From positions 57,222 to 121,221 of the forward strand of contig CAKRQV010000009.1 of assembly GCA_934394565.1 (NCBI GenBank): 64,000 nucleotides of DNA, written 5' to 3'. A model generated the notes under the pieces. That model did no database searches. It saw nothing but the letters and a program-made list of their open reading frames with translations, and was not told where the DNA came from. This DNA is from an uncultured Lachnospiraceae bacterium. Its GTDB lineage: Bacteria; Bacillota; Clostridia; Lachnospirales; Lachnospiraceae. The stretch's first letter is position 1; each line of letters opens with the position of its first letter. The position numbers and the translations under genes are program-made. Shown piece after piece: positions 33,669-42,710 of this stretch.

Positions 33669-33962
33669 TTATTCTTCCGGTGCAAAATACTTGGCCATAC
33701 CCTGCAGTACTTCGCCCACTTCATCATGCGGTCTCGGAATCACCTTGTATGCGATCAGGTCGCCCAGCTTCTTTGCATGCTCACAGCCTGCAGCAACAGC
33801 AGACTCCACTGCACCGACATCACCAACAACCATAACAGTCAAAAGAGAAGAACCGATTCTCTCCAGCGCCACCAGCTTGACCTGTGATGTCTTTAACATC
33901 ACATCAGCCGCCTCTATAATCGCACAGTATCCCTTTGTCTCAATCATTCCCAATGCCTGCAT
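33669..33962 (-). CDS. Bacterial microcompartment shell protein (BMC-H, single domain)
   Basis: A 97-residue single BMC domain (MQALGMIETKGYCAIIEAAD, then VMVVGDVGAVESAVAAG and KVIPRPHDEV), close to PduA/EutM-type hexamer shell proteins. The lysine and glycine around the hexamer contact (IETKG) are present. No pentamer (EutN), trimer, aldehyde-inserting enzyme or other shell gene lies in the window, so it is an orphan here. It may complement a locus elsewhere. Family A element copy 4 follows its stop. Confidence 0.9.
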   Translation of the reverse strand: MQALGMIETKGYCAIIEAADVMLKTSQVKLVALERIGSSLLTVMVVGDVGAVESAVAAGCEHAKKLGDLIAYKVIPRPHDEVGEVLQGMAKYFAPEE

Positions 33963-34098
33963 ATCTCTACCAGCTTTCTTCTATTAATATACCCTTCGGT
34001 CTTTACAGCAATACATATTTCTAATTCATACTACCAGAATTTTGCATGTTTTACAAGCTGTTTATCATACATTACTAAAAAGAGTCAGAGACTTCCTT

Positions 34099-34866
34099 AT
34101 GTCCCGCTACATTTCTTTTAAATCACTTATTCTCGCCGTATGCCTGATCGCAGTCCTCGGTTACATATACAATAACCGCACGGCCCTGCATGCAACCGGC
34201 AACACCGTAGGTGACAGGGAGCTGCCGATCTACTGTGTCGACACCACCGAACCCAGGATTGCCCTTTCCTTCGATGCTGCCTGGGGAAATGAGGACACGC
34301 AGAATATCCTCTCCATTCTCCGGGAAAACGATGTAAAAGTCACCTTTTTCATGACCGGTGGCTGGGTCAGCTCTTTTCCGGAAGATGTCAAAGCGATTCT
34401 GGCCGACGGACACGACCTGGGCAATCACAGCGAACATCATAAAGATATGGCAACAATCAGTGCTGCCGAACAAAAAGAAGAACTTCTGACGGTCCACGAC
34501 CGGGTAAAAGAACTTACCGGATATGAAATGCACCTGTTTAGGCCTCCCTACGGTTCCTATAATAACGAGCTCGTGACTACAGCCTCTTCCCTCGGCTACA
34601 GCACGATCCAGTGGGATGTCGACAGTCTGGACTGGAAGGATTACGGCGCTGACCAGATCGTGGATACCGTCTGCAATCATCCAAAGCTTGGCAACGGCAG
34701 TATTATCCTCTGTCACAATGGCGCCAAATACACGCCACAGGCACTGGATACCATGATAAAATCACTTAAAGAGAAAGGATTTACCTTCGTAAAGATCGCC
34801 GATCTGATCTATCCTGAGCCGTATCATCTGGGCGTGGACGGCCGCCAGTACAGCGATCAGAATTAA
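34099..34866 (+). CDS. Polysaccharide deacetylase (PdaB-like NodB domain)
   Basis: 255 residues with an N-terminal signal anchor (SLILAVCLIAVLGYIY) and a NodB domain: IALSFDAAWGNEDT (first catalytic Asp motif), TFFMTGGWVS, the metal pair HDLGNHSEHH and the RPPYGSYNN arginine/proline motif. The FDAAWG form is typical of the PdaB-like sporulation or cell-wall deacetylases. It should remove acetyl groups from peptidoglycan or another surface glycan outside the membrane. ATG 34099 is preferred over the TTG at 34042, which would place residues before the signal anchor. The ribosome-binding site is weak. Confidence 0.82.
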   Translation: MSRYISFKSLILAVCLIAVLGYIYNNRTALHATGNTVGDRELPIYCVDTTEPRIALSFDAAWGNEDTQNILSILRENDVKVTFFMTGGWVSSFPEDVKAILADGHDLGNHSEHHKDMATISAAEQKEELLTVHDRVKELTGYEMHLFRPPYGSYNNELVTTASSLGYSTIQWDVDSLDWKDYGADQIVDTVCNHPKLGNGSIILCHNGAKYTPQALDTMIKSLKEKGFTFVKIADLIYPEPYHLGVDGRQYSDQN

Positions 34867-34962
34867 AGCAGAATTAAGAAGAAACTCCCTATTGCATCAG
34901 CCCGGATTCCGTTATAGAATGTAACAAATAATGAAAATACATAATGAGTGAGGTTCGTACAA

Positions 34963-35547
34963 ATGAAATTATTAGAGGAACGTATCAGACAAGACGGCGT
35001 ATTAAAACCGGGCAATGTATTAAAAGTTGACAATTTTCTGAATCACCAGATGGATATTGAACTGTTTGATGAGATGGGAAAGGAATGGGCCCGTCTGTTT
35101 GCCGGAAAACCGATCAACAAGATTCTGACGATTGAGGCTTCCGGTATCGGTATTGCCGCCATTGTTTCCCGCCATTTTGGTAACGTACCAGTCGTTTTTG
35201 CAAAGAAGGCAAAGAGTATCAACCTGGAAGGTGATGTTTACAAAACAAAGATCGAATCTTTCACTCACAAGCGGGTATACGATGTCATTGTTTCCAAAAA
35301 GTATATCAGTCCGGAAGATCACGTGCTGATCATTGATGATTTTCTGGCCAATGGCTGCGCACTCCAGGGGTTGATCTCTCTGGTAGAGGAAGCCCAGGCA
35401 ACGATCGAGGGAATCGGTATTGCGATTGAAAAAGGCTTCCAGCAGGGCGGAACGATCATTCGCGATAAGGGAATTCAGCTTGAATCTCTGGCCATCGTTG
35501 AGGGTATCGATGCCGAGACAGGAACAATCCAGTTCAGAGAACAGTAA
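34963..35547 (+). CDS. xpt: Xanthine phosphoribosyltransferase
   Basis: A 194-residue purine salvage enzyme that joins xanthine and PRPP to XMP. Xpt hallmarks: [20 protein letters not shown] start, [11 protein letters not shown], and the PRPP loop [14 protein letters not shown] near residue 125. ATG 34963 has GTGAGG upstream. A plausible promoter (TTGCAT, 15-16 bases, TATAGA) lies near 34890-34918. No purine riboswitch fold was found in the short leader. A clear terminator follows. It is monocistronic, with no permease behind it. Confidence 0.93.
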   Translation: MKLLEERIRQDGVLKPGNVLKVDNFLNHQMDIELFDEMGKEWARLFAGKPINKILTIEASGIGIAAIVSRHFGNVPVVFAKKAKSINLEGDVYKTKIESFTHKRVYDVIVSKKYISPEDHVLIIDDFLANGCALQGLISLVEEAQATIEGIGIAIEKGFQQGGTIIRDKGIQLESLAIVEGIDAETGTIQFREQ

Positions 35548-35558
35548 ACAGGCTCACA

Positions 35559-35617
35559 GACAGAGGCTGCCACTTCGGTATCTATCCTGATACTTTTGTG
35601 ACAGCCTCTGTCTTTTA
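35559..35617 (+). terminator. Terminator of xpt
   Basis: GACAGAGGCTG pairs with CAGCCTCTGTC, followed by TTTTATT. The 32-base loop holds further pairing (CAC/GTG). Confidence 0.85.
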
Positions 35618-35655
35618 TTCTGATATCATGCTGTATTTACTTATTTTATACCGTA

Positions 35656-36420
35656 TCAGTCACCATAAAAGATCAGCTGTACAACAGTTCCAGCATCATT
35701 AAAATAGACACCGTTAAACCATGGATCATCATCAAATACACTCTTTGAAATGGTCTCGTACGGCTTTTGCTCAATATAAGCACCGGTAAGCGCATCTTTG
35801 CTAATACAGAGAGTTCCCGTGGCAAACGGAGCATCCACGCGGTCATCACTGTCTTCGTACAGGGTCACTTTGCCATCTTCTTCACTGTCGTTAAAAAAGT
35901 AATATTCATTACCCTCTTTGCCAGTCAGCATATTGTTTTCTCCCATTGTCAGTTCATCTGTCTCACCGGTCAGCTCGTTGCGGGTGATCGTTACAGTATC
36001 CCCTGTCTTCAGATCCGCAGGAATTTCGACCTTTTTACTGATTTCAGCTTCGATCGTATAATATTCCCCTTCATCCTTCAGTGTATCTGTTTTCAGCCGA
36101 TAGCTCAGATCGGATCTCTGTCCGGCCTGACTCCACTTGTCCTGCATATCCTCAAAACCGTACTGCTGTATAAGTTCCCAGGTGGATGCATCCACCGGTG
36201 CTGTCATCGCATCATCCGCTGTCGTATCTTTCACTGTACTGCTTTCTGTCGGCTGTACAGTCGATACCGGAGGCAGCGATGTGTTCTGGCTTTCGGAAAC
36301 GACAGATGCGTCACTCTTTTCCGATGTCTGCGATGTTGTATCTTCCGAAGAAGCTGTATTTCCACATCCACCAAGCAGCATAGCTGCAGTCAGTAAACAT
36401 AAAAAGTATTTCTTTTTCAT
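35656..36420 (-). CDS. Lipoprotein of unknown function
   Basis: 254 residues. Lipoprotein signal peptide MKKKYFLCLLTAAMLLGGCG with the lipobox LGGC. A Ser/Thr-rich linker of about 45 residues follows, then a folded C-terminal region with aromatic residues (DPWFNGVYFNDAGTVVQLIF). No family recognised. Monocistronic. Confidence 0.72.
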   Translation of the reverse strand: MKKKYFLCLLTAAMLLGGCGNTASSEDTTSQTSEKSDASVVSESQNTSLPPVSTVQPTESSTVKDTTADDAMTAPVDASTWELIQQYGFEDMQDKWSQAGQRSDLSYRLKTDTLKDEGEYYTIEAEISKKVEIPADLKTGDTVTITRNELTGETDELTMGENNMLTGKEGNEYYFFNDSEEDGKVTLYEDSDDRVDAPFATGTLCISKDALTGAYIEQKPYETISKSVFDDDPWFNGVYFNDAGTVVQLIFYGD

Positions 36421-36508
36421 GGCATATCCCCCCTATATGTTCTTTCTGCCACGAGTATACCGCATCATTTTTCCGATTACTACCCATAGTTTTTGAAAAA
36501 TTATGAAG

Positions 36509-36805
36509 CTATTTCTCCCAATGGTATTTATCTTTTGCTATATTCATACCTGCCTCAGACGCCTGTTTCATAAACCGTTCTGTGCCATAGGAAAACACAA
36601 CATTGGCATAGGTCATGAAAACCAGCGGTGTCTCACAGCTCTTGCGGATCTCCTCAACCATCGCAAACACCTTGTCCGTCGTCACACCGCCGGACAGAGC
36701 ACGCAGGTTGGCTCCCTGGATCACCGGACTTTCCTTTCTCCTGGACAGTCTGTATTTTACCTTCCGTATATTCTCCCCGAAAAAGGCGATAAAAGAAACC
36801 TCCAC
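36509..36805 (-). pseudogene. trpA (tryptophan synthase alpha) internal fragment
   Basis: About 68 codons from 36730 down read as the middle of TrpA: PVIQGANLRALSGG, then IRKSCETPLVFMTYANVVF and FMKQASEAGM. The match stops at both ends. The N-terminal barrel strands with the catalytic Glu and the C-terminal two-thirds are missing, and the tail NIAKDKYHWEK is unrelated. The 5' end runs into family B copy 3. No other trp gene is near. It is a decayed remnant, and an open 98-codon frame survives by chance or recency. Confidence 0.78.
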
Positions 36806-36819
36806 CGGAGCTTTCTTTT
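36791..36819 (+). repeat. Family B terminator-like repeat, copy 3
   Basis: A 29-base near-palindrome identical to the copy at 41621-41649. The stem is 12 bp with one C-C mismatch and the loop is ACC, with A-tract and T-tract ends that could terminate in both directions. It overlaps the 5' end of the trpA relic. The gap 36820-36957 beyond it shows no gene. Confidence 0.65.
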
Positions 36820-36957
36820 ATATGCCTGGACAACAAAAAAGCCCGCCCATGACAAATACTGTCAAGGACGAGCGTATATACAATCCACCCTCAAACCAGA
36901 AAGTATGTCAAGTGTCCAATTTGGCATACCTTTTCTCCTGGATCTCCATCCACACAG

Positions 36958-38424
36958 TCAACAGCTGTCCGGATGTAAGGCAAATCCGATAAAATCTACG
37001 GCTCCCTCACCCACATACCGGAAATAGAGCGGCTGTCTCTTTGTCTCAGGCAGGGACAGTCTGCCGGTGTATCTGCAGATCCCTCTTCCAGAACCTTCCA
37101 CTGGTATCCGGGCCGCCAGTGTACCAAACTGCGGATCCACTGATACCTGTATCGCTCCTTTGGCATCGCCACGAAGCTCCAATACAATCCGATACTCTGC
37201 CTGTATAAAGTCAAAATACTTAAATCCGGCCACAGCGCCATCCTGCATATTGGCAATATACTGGTCGCCATCTTTCTCCCGGTCTGGCATGGACTGGGTA
37301 AAATACGGATGTCCTTTGAGCTTTCGCTTATGCCCTGGTGTATCATACCGGGCGGTTCCCGCTTTGCTCCAGAGATTGCAGGCAATCCTGGCCTCATACC
37401 ATCCCTCACCCTTTAACGGCCCACCGTTCAGCCCACAGCTGGTCACTTCTGCCTGATAAAAGCCGCCGTCGGCCTTCCGCACCAGCTTTTCTGCGCAGGC
37501 CTGTCTGGCATAGGAGCTTTTATTGGTCTGCCTGTGATAGAAGATATACCAGTCTTCACCGACGTTCAGCAGACCTCCATGGGTATTGCCCAGATAATTG
37601 ACAGCTTTGCTTTCGTCCGTATTTCCGTCAAGATAGAGATCTCCCAGATCGATGAGAGTTCCACCATAAGTAAACGGACCTTTGGGAGTATCTGCAAAAG
37701 CATAACACAGCTCATGGTTATGCTCTGATGAATACACAAAGCAATATTTTTCATCGATTTTGCGTATGGAGCTGGCCTCAAAAAATGCATGATCTTTAAA
37801 GCTTCCCTCTTGCCCTTTCAGCGGAAACAGTAACTGTGGTTCCTCCTTGATCGTCACCATATCCGGTTCCAGTTCCAGCACCACACCGCCCGGATTAGTC
37901 AGCCGATGCCATCTGGAAGCAATTCGCGGGACTTTTGTAGCAAATCCCGAATACAGATAAACTTTTTTATCCTCATCCACCAGAACACCCGGGTCAAAAG
38001 GAAACGGTTCGCCACTTCTTTTTCCCCAGACATGGCCATCCGGGAAATGCACTTTTCCATAAAACTGATATGCCCCGGCCGGGGTGTCACAGACAGCGAC
38101 CCCCATTTCCCCGAGGAAATCCAATGCATAGTATAAATAATATCTGCCGTCCGGCCCCTTTGCCACATCCGGTGCATACAATGAACGGATACCGAAAGGA
38201 TTCCCCGGATGCTGCGTCTTTTTATAGATCACACCCTCGCATGTCCAGTCGGAAAGATCCTTCACCGGTGCCGACCAGCACACATAGTCGTTGACACAGA
38301 ACATCGGATGGCCAAACCGGTCGTGGGAGCCATATACATATACCCGGTCTCCGAATACATGCGGTTCACCGTCCGGTACATATTCCCAGCTGGGAAGGTA
38401 AGGATTGTATACTTGTTTTTTCAT
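36958..38424 (-). CDS. Glycoside hydrolase family 43-like enzyme
   Basis: A 488-residue five-bladed propeller-type glycosidase. Catalytic regions: an early Asp (GSHDRFGHPMF or DGEPHVF), the pKa-modulating Asp in SLYAPDVAKGPDGRYYLYYA near residue 85, and the acid Glu in HAFFEASSIRKID near 215. No signal peptide, so it acts in the cytoplasm on imported oligosaccharides, probably xylo- or arabino-configured. The C-terminal 130 residues look like a beta-sandwich accessory domain. The ATG overlaps the stop of the upstream GH31 gene by one base, so the two are coupled. Confidence 0.83.
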   Translation of the reverse strand: MKKQVYNPYLPSWEYVPDGEPHVFGDRVYVYGSHDRFGHPMFCVNDYVCWSAPVKDLSDWTCEGVIYKKTQHPGNPFGIRSLYAPDVAKGPDGRYYLYYALDFLGEMGVAVCDTPAGAYQFYGKVHFPDGHVWGKRSGEPFPFDPGVLVDEDKKVYLYSGFATKVPRIASRWHRLTNPGGVVLELEPDMVTIKEEPQLLFPLKGQEGSFKDHAFFEASSIRKIDEKYCFVYSSEHNHELCYAFADTPKGPFTYGGTLIDLGDLYLDGNTDESKAVNYLGNTHGGLLNVGEDWYIFYHRQTNKSSYARQACAEKLVRKADGGFYQAEVTSCGLNGGPLKGEGWYEARIACNLWSKAGTARYDTPGHKRKLKGHPYFTQSMPDREKDGDQYIANMQDGAVAGFKYFDFIQAEYRIVLELRGDAKGAIQVSVDPQFGTLAARIPVEGSGRGICRYTGRLSLPETKRQPLYFRYVGEGAVDFIGFALHPDSC

Positions 38425-40832
38425 TATTCCAGTGTTACGGTAACCTCTGTTCCATCATAGGTGATTTCTTTCTTTGTATCACCACATTCGACTGTGAACC
38501 GGCGGCTTGCCTGCATACCATCGAACGCACCCTCCCGGTTTCCAATGGTCAGCGTCTTTGCTGCATCGTTCCATGTCAGCTCGATCTCGGTGTACTCGCC
38601 GTTTTCGTAGCCATAACCATCACCGGCATCCTCGTACAGGCTAAATGTGCCATCTGCACCGGCATACACCTGAATCTTAAGAGCCTTGTCAGCCACGGCA
38701 TCGGCATAGTCAATATGCTCCGGACACATCGGCACGATAGATCCGGTCTTTACAAAAATCGGCATCTGATCAAGCGGAGCGTCCACTTTGACTGTCTGAC
38801 CGCCGGCATACACCTTTCCGGTCCAGAACTCATGCCATGCGGCACCATCCGGCAGATAGCACTCCCATGTTTTCTCACGCTCGAGCTTCACACCGTCAGC
38901 CTCGTAGTACATCGGCTCTGTAACCGGGCAGACCAGGAAAGCCGGACCGTACATATATTCATTGCCTGTGGCAACGGCCTTTTTATCCTCTGCAAAATCA
39001 AACAGAAGGCTTCTCATGATCGTGCGGTTCTTTCTGTATGCCGCACCGGCCAGGGAATAGACATATGGCATCAGCTGGTAACGCAGGTTGATATATTTTT
39101 CAATAGCATCATAAGCCATATCACCCTTTTTACCGAAATTCCAGATCTCACGCGGTGTATCCGTACCATGGGAGCGGAACATCGGCAGGAAGCAGCCATA
39201 CTCAAACCAGCGCACATACAGCTCACGGTATCCCGGATCCTCCACGCCGTCATTGTACTCGCCCTTCCAGAACCAGATCGGGTTCGGATTGGTGCTGTTG
39301 TTACAGCCACGTTTCCACCACGCACTGCCGACAACGAAGAATGCACCGACATCCAGCGTCCAGTTTGGCATACCGCTCATAGCCATATTCAGACCCTCCG
39401 GGATCTGCTTCTTAAGAGTCTTCCAGCTTGCATAAATATCACCGGACCATAAAACCGTACCGTACTTCTGGGATCCGGCATATCCGGAACGGGTCAGATT
39501 CAGGACACGGCGCTTTTTATCCACTTTTTTCTGATTCTCATAGACACCTTTGGCATGGTACAGGGCAAACTCGTTGGCCTGTCCGGCATCGAGATACTTC
39601 TTATGCTCGCCACCGACTAAAGCATAACGCTCCCACGGCTCACGCATCACGGCGCCACCCCAGTCCGGGCTCGGGAACGGCTCAGTGGAATCACACCACC
39701 AGGAATCAAATCCGGCCGGGAACAGCTCTTCACTGACCTGCTGCCAGTACATATCCCTGGCGTTCTCATCGAAAGCATTATATGTAGAATAATCGTTTAA
39801 CAGATAGCCTGCATCAAAGAACTGCTGATGGTTCTCCCCACCCGGGTTCATATTCGGCCACATGGAAACCATCGTATGAACATGCATATCATGCATACGG
39901 TCGATATTCTCTTTCAGATGACCGTAACGTTTTTTATCTACAGTCTTCTGTCCCCATTTGCCTTCGTCCCAGGTATTCCAGTCCTGTACCACACAGTCCA
40001 GCGGCACACCCAGCTCACGATAGCGGCGGGCAATCTCTTCCAGCTCATCACCGGTATGGTAGGCTTCCTTAGACTGTACATAACCGTAGGCCCAGCGCGG
40101 CAGCATCACAGCTTTACCGGTCAGGAAACGGTAGCCATCGATCACATCATCTGCGGATTCACCGGCCACGAAATAATAGTTCATCTGATCCACACAGTCC
40201 ATGTAGATATAAGATCCACGCTCATCATCGTTAAAGGTCATCAGGCTTCCGCAGTCAAACAGGATACCGTACTGACGGGAAGAGAATAAAAACGGCATCG
40301 GGATACGCATATTATGCTGATACATATACTGCACATGATGACGGTAATCGTAGATACCCTCCTCACCCTGGCCAAGACCATGGATGGCTTCATCCTCTTT
40401 CCAGGAAAAATGCAGTTTGCCACGGTAGGCCACACGGTCTACGGTCTCACGCAGATTGCGGACAACATTTCTCTCACCATCTACGGTTTTAATCCGCTCG
40501 ATCTGGGGTGCTTCACCGCCGGTCGTATAATGGATGACGTCCTGCGGCTCTAATGTTTTTTCCGTTTCCTGTACATAGAGCTTTCCTGTCTTTGCGTTGG
40601 CAAAACATACCGCTCCTGTCTTTTTATCTACGATTGCACGGACTCTGGCTGTATTTACGATAACAGTCTTATCATCCTCTGCATACTCACAATCGATCTC
40701 CCCCCGGGCATTTTCCTCGATCAGTGCCGTCGGATCACCGATATTCTCATGCTTTGTATATACGATACGCAGGATGTCCTCACGTACCGGGTATACACTC
40801 ATCAAACCTTCATTTACAGCAAATGTCTTCAT
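38424..40832 (-). CDS. Glycoside hydrolase family 31 (alpha-glucosidase/alpha-xylosidase type)
   Basis: An 802-residue retaining glycosidase. The nucleophile Asp lies in FDSWWCDSTEPFPSPDWGG near residue 425. Other family segments are MLPRWAYGYVQSKEAYHTGD, VVQDWNTW and RSGYAGSQKYGTVLWSGDI. It has no signal peptide. ATG 40832 is chosen over an upstream frame extension because AAAGGAG lies 8 bases before it. First gene of a GH31-GH43 pair, lying immediately downstream of the pentose phosphate operon across a terminator. The context suggests supply of pentoses or glucose from plant glycans. Substrate not provable here. Confidence 0.87.
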   Translation of the reverse strand: MKTFAVNEGLMSVYPVREDILRIVYTKHENIGDPTALIEENARGEIDCEYAEDDKTVIVNTARVRAIVDKKTGAVCFANAKTGKLYVQETEKTLEPQDVIHYTTGGEAPQIERIKTVDGERNVVRNLRETVDRVAYRGKLHFSWKEDEAIHGLGQGEEGIYDYRHHVQYMYQHNMRIPMPFLFSSRQYGILFDCGSLMTFNDDERGSYIYMDCVDQMNYYFVAGESADDVIDGYRFLTGKAVMLPRWAYGYVQSKEAYHTGDELEEIARRYRELGVPLDCVVQDWNTWDEGKWGQKTVDKKRYGHLKENIDRMHDMHVHTMVSMWPNMNPGGENHQQFFDAGYLLNDYSTYNAFDENARDMYWQQVSEELFPAGFDSWWCDSTEPFPSPDWGGAVMREPWERYALVGGEHKKYLDAGQANEFALYHAKGVYENQKKVDKKRRVLNLTRSGYAGSQKYGTVLWSGDIYASWKTLKKQIPEGLNMAMSGMPNWTLDVGAFFVVGSAWWKRGCNNSTNPNPIWFWKGEYNDGVEDPGYRELYVRWFEYGCFLPMFRSHGTDTPREIWNFGKKGDMAYDAIEKYINLRYQLMPYVYSLAGAAYRKNRTIMRSLLFDFAEDKKAVATGNEYMYGPAFLVCPVTEPMYYEADGVKLEREKTWECYLPDGAAWHEFWTGKVYAGGQTVKVDAPLDQMPIFVKTGSIVPMCPEHIDYADAVADKALKIQVYAGADGTFSLYEDAGDGYGYENGEYTEIELTWNDAAKTLTIGNREGAFDGMQASRRFTVECGDTKKEITYDGTEVTVTLE

Positions 40833-40951
40833 TTTATGTCTCCTTTGCCGGTTGTATTTATCTGCTTTTTCATGCAGCGTCCTTCCGTCTCCGCCATGCC
40901 TGCAACACGTCGGCAGACAAAGAATCCTCTGCACGTCTGATTGTATCATAT

Positions 40952-40986
40952 AAAAAAACAGGACGCCATGCATCCTGTTTTTTTTT
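40952..40986. terminator. Terminator after rpiB
   Basis: AAAAAAACAGGA pairs with TCCTG followed by nine Ts, loop of nine bases. It separates the pentose phosphate operon from the GH31-GH43 pair. Confidence 0.85.
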
Positions 40987-41082
40987 CAAGAACTGTACTA
41001 TTTTCAGATATTCGTCTGGCAGGGAAACATGCCCTTTTCATCAGACAGGCCGACTGCTTTCTCTGCCTTTTCTTTTCTCTTA

Positions 41083-41535
41083 TCAGCCCTCAAATTTCTC
41101 ATTCTCAATATCCATGATCATACCCACACGAGTCGCATGACGGCCGCCCTCAAACTCAGCTCCCAGCCATGCATCAATGATCATCTTTGCCAGCTCGATC
41201 CCGATCACACGGGCACCAAAGCACAGTACGTTTGTATTATTATGCTGCTTGGACAGTTTTGCAGAATACGGCTCACTGCAGACAACCGCCCGGATCCCCC
41301 GAACCTTATTCGCAGCCAGGGAAATACCTACACCCGTACCACAGATACAGATACCACAATCCACCTTTTTATCCCGAACAGCCTCAGCCACAGCCTTACC
41401 ATATACCGGATAATTGCAGGATTCATAAGAATCCGTACCAAAATTCACCACCTCATGGCCCAGGCTCTTCAGATAGTCCACGACTTCATTCTTCATATCC
41501 ACAGCTGAATGATCATTACCAATCCCAATCTTCAT
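41083..41535 (-). CDS. rpiB: Ribose 5-phosphate isomerase B (RpiB/LacAB family)
   Basis: 150 residues. Interconverts ribulose 5-phosphate and ribose 5-phosphate. Start MKIGIGNDHSAVDMKNEVV. The active-site loop is ICGTGVGISLAANK (the base Cys is in CICGTG), with NNTNVLCFGARVIG after it. LacA and LacB lack nearby lac genes here, and the operon contains rpe, tal and tkt, so RpiB is the better name. Last gene of the pentose operon, separated from tktC by a 233-base gap holding a long inverted repeat. Confidence 0.9.
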   Translation of the reverse strand: MKIGIGNDHSAVDMKNEVVDYLKSLGHEVVNFGTDSYESCNYPVYGKAVAEAVRDKKVDCGICICGTGVGISLAANKVRGIRAVVCSEPYSAKLSKQHNNTNVLCFGARVIGIELAKMIIDAWLGAEFEGGRHATRVGMIMDIENEKFEG

Positions 41536-41565
41536 AACTCTCTCCTCTTTTTCAAAGAAGTGAAT

Positions 41566-41746
41566 GCATCCGGCAGGGGTGTCCGCATACCTATATATGT
41601 TTCAAGCGACTTTCCCGAGCAAAAGAAACCTCCACCGGAGCTTTCTTTTCCATGCTAAGGCAGCAAGAGTCCGAGACTACAGGCTCGGACCGGCGCAGGC
41701 GGAGCGCAGAAACATATATAGGTATGCGGGCACCCCTGCCGGATGC
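41566..41746. repeat. Long inverted repeat with structured interior (between tktC and rpiB)
   Basis: 38-base arms (41566-41603 and 41709-41746) pair with one U-G-type mismatch. The 105-base interior holds a family B hairpin (41621-41649) and a second stem GTCCGAG/CTCGGAC (41669-41690). It sits inside an operon, so it may reduce rpiB expression or mark a processing site. The architecture (unique long arms, structured interior) is like family A, but the interior is different. Confidence 0.65.
41621..41649 (+). repeat. Family B terminator-like repeat, copy 4
   Basis: Identical over 29 bases to the copy at 36791-36819. It lies inside the long inverted repeat between tktC and rpiB. Confidence 0.65.
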
Positions 41747-41768
41747 CTCACAACCTACATTTTTACAT

Positions 41769-42710
41769 CTATTTCATCCACGCAGAAACCTGCTCATACA
41801 CACCCTGTCCGTCGAGTTTGTACTTCTCGAGCAGCTTTACAGCCGGACCAGACTCACCGAAGACATCGTACACACCGATCTTCTTCACCGGGGTCGGCAG
41901 CTTCTCCGAAAGGACGTCACATACAGCACTGCCCAGACCGCCGATCACCGAATGCTCCTCAACCGTCACAACCTTGCCGCACTTCTTTGCAGCCTCTACG
42001 ATCAGTTCCTCATCGATCGGTTTGATTGTATGGATATTTACGATCATGGCATCAATGCCATCAGCAGCCAGTTTTTCAGCCGCTTCCAGAGCAGAATTTA
42101 CACAAAGGCCCGTAGCAACGATTGCCACATCCTTGCCCTCTTTCAGAACGACACCCTTGCCGATCTCAAATTTATAGTCCGGATTATCATTGATCACCGG
42201 CACAGCCAGACGGCCAAAACGTAAATATACCGGACCATCCATCTCATAAGCAGCCTTTACAGCAGCCTTTGCCTCGATATCATCTGCCGGATTGATCACT
42301 GTCATACCCGGGATCGTACGCATCAGGGCAATATCCTCGTTACACTGATGGGTAGCGCCATCCTCACCTACAGAGATACCGGCATGGGTTGCACCAATCT
42401 TTACATTCAGATGCGGATAACCAATAGAGTTTCTGACCTGCTCAAACGCACGGCCTGCGGCAAACATCGCAAACGTACTGGCAAACGGCACCTTGCCTGT
42501 TGTGGCAAGACCTGCGGCGATGCCCATCATATTGCTCTCTGCGATACCACAGTCGATATGTCTCTCCGGAAATACGGCTTTAAATTTACCTGTCTGGGTG
42601 GCAGCTGCCAGATCGGCATCCAGTACCACCAGGTTCTCATGCTCTTTACCAAGCTCGATCAGGGCTTCACCGTAGCTCTGTCTGGTAGCGACTTTCTTTA
42701 CTTCTGACAT
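41769..42710 (-). CDS. Transketolase, C-terminal subunit (split enzyme)
   Basis: A 313-residue subunit with the pyrimidine-binding and C-terminal domains: RHIDCGIAESNMMGIAAGLA (catalytic Glu in IAES), ISVGEDGATHQCNEDIALMR and VEEHSVIGGLGSAV. It forms a split transketolase with the preceding gene, with a 13-base overlap. Transfers C2 ketol units in the non-oxidative pentose phosphate pathway. Confidence 0.93.
   Translation of the reverse strand: MSEVKKVATRQSYGEALIELGKEHENLVVLDADLAAATQTGKFKAVFPERHIDCGIAESNMMGIAAGLATTGKVPFASTFAMFAAGRAFEQVRNSIGYPHLNVKIGATHAGISVGEDGATHQCNEDIALMRTIPGMTVINPADDIEAKAAVKAAYEMDGPVYLRFGRLAVPVINDNPDYKFEIGKGVVLKEGKDVAIVATGLCVNSALEAAEKLAADGIDAMIVNIHTIKPIDEELIVEAAKKCGKVVTVEEHSVIGGLGSAVCDVLSEKLPTPVKKIGVYDVFGESGPAVKLLEKYKLDGQGVYEQVSAWMK

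Noticed and set aside
34867..34962. Purine riboswitch upstream of xpt
   Set aside because: The leader is too short and lacks the conserved junction and kissing loops.
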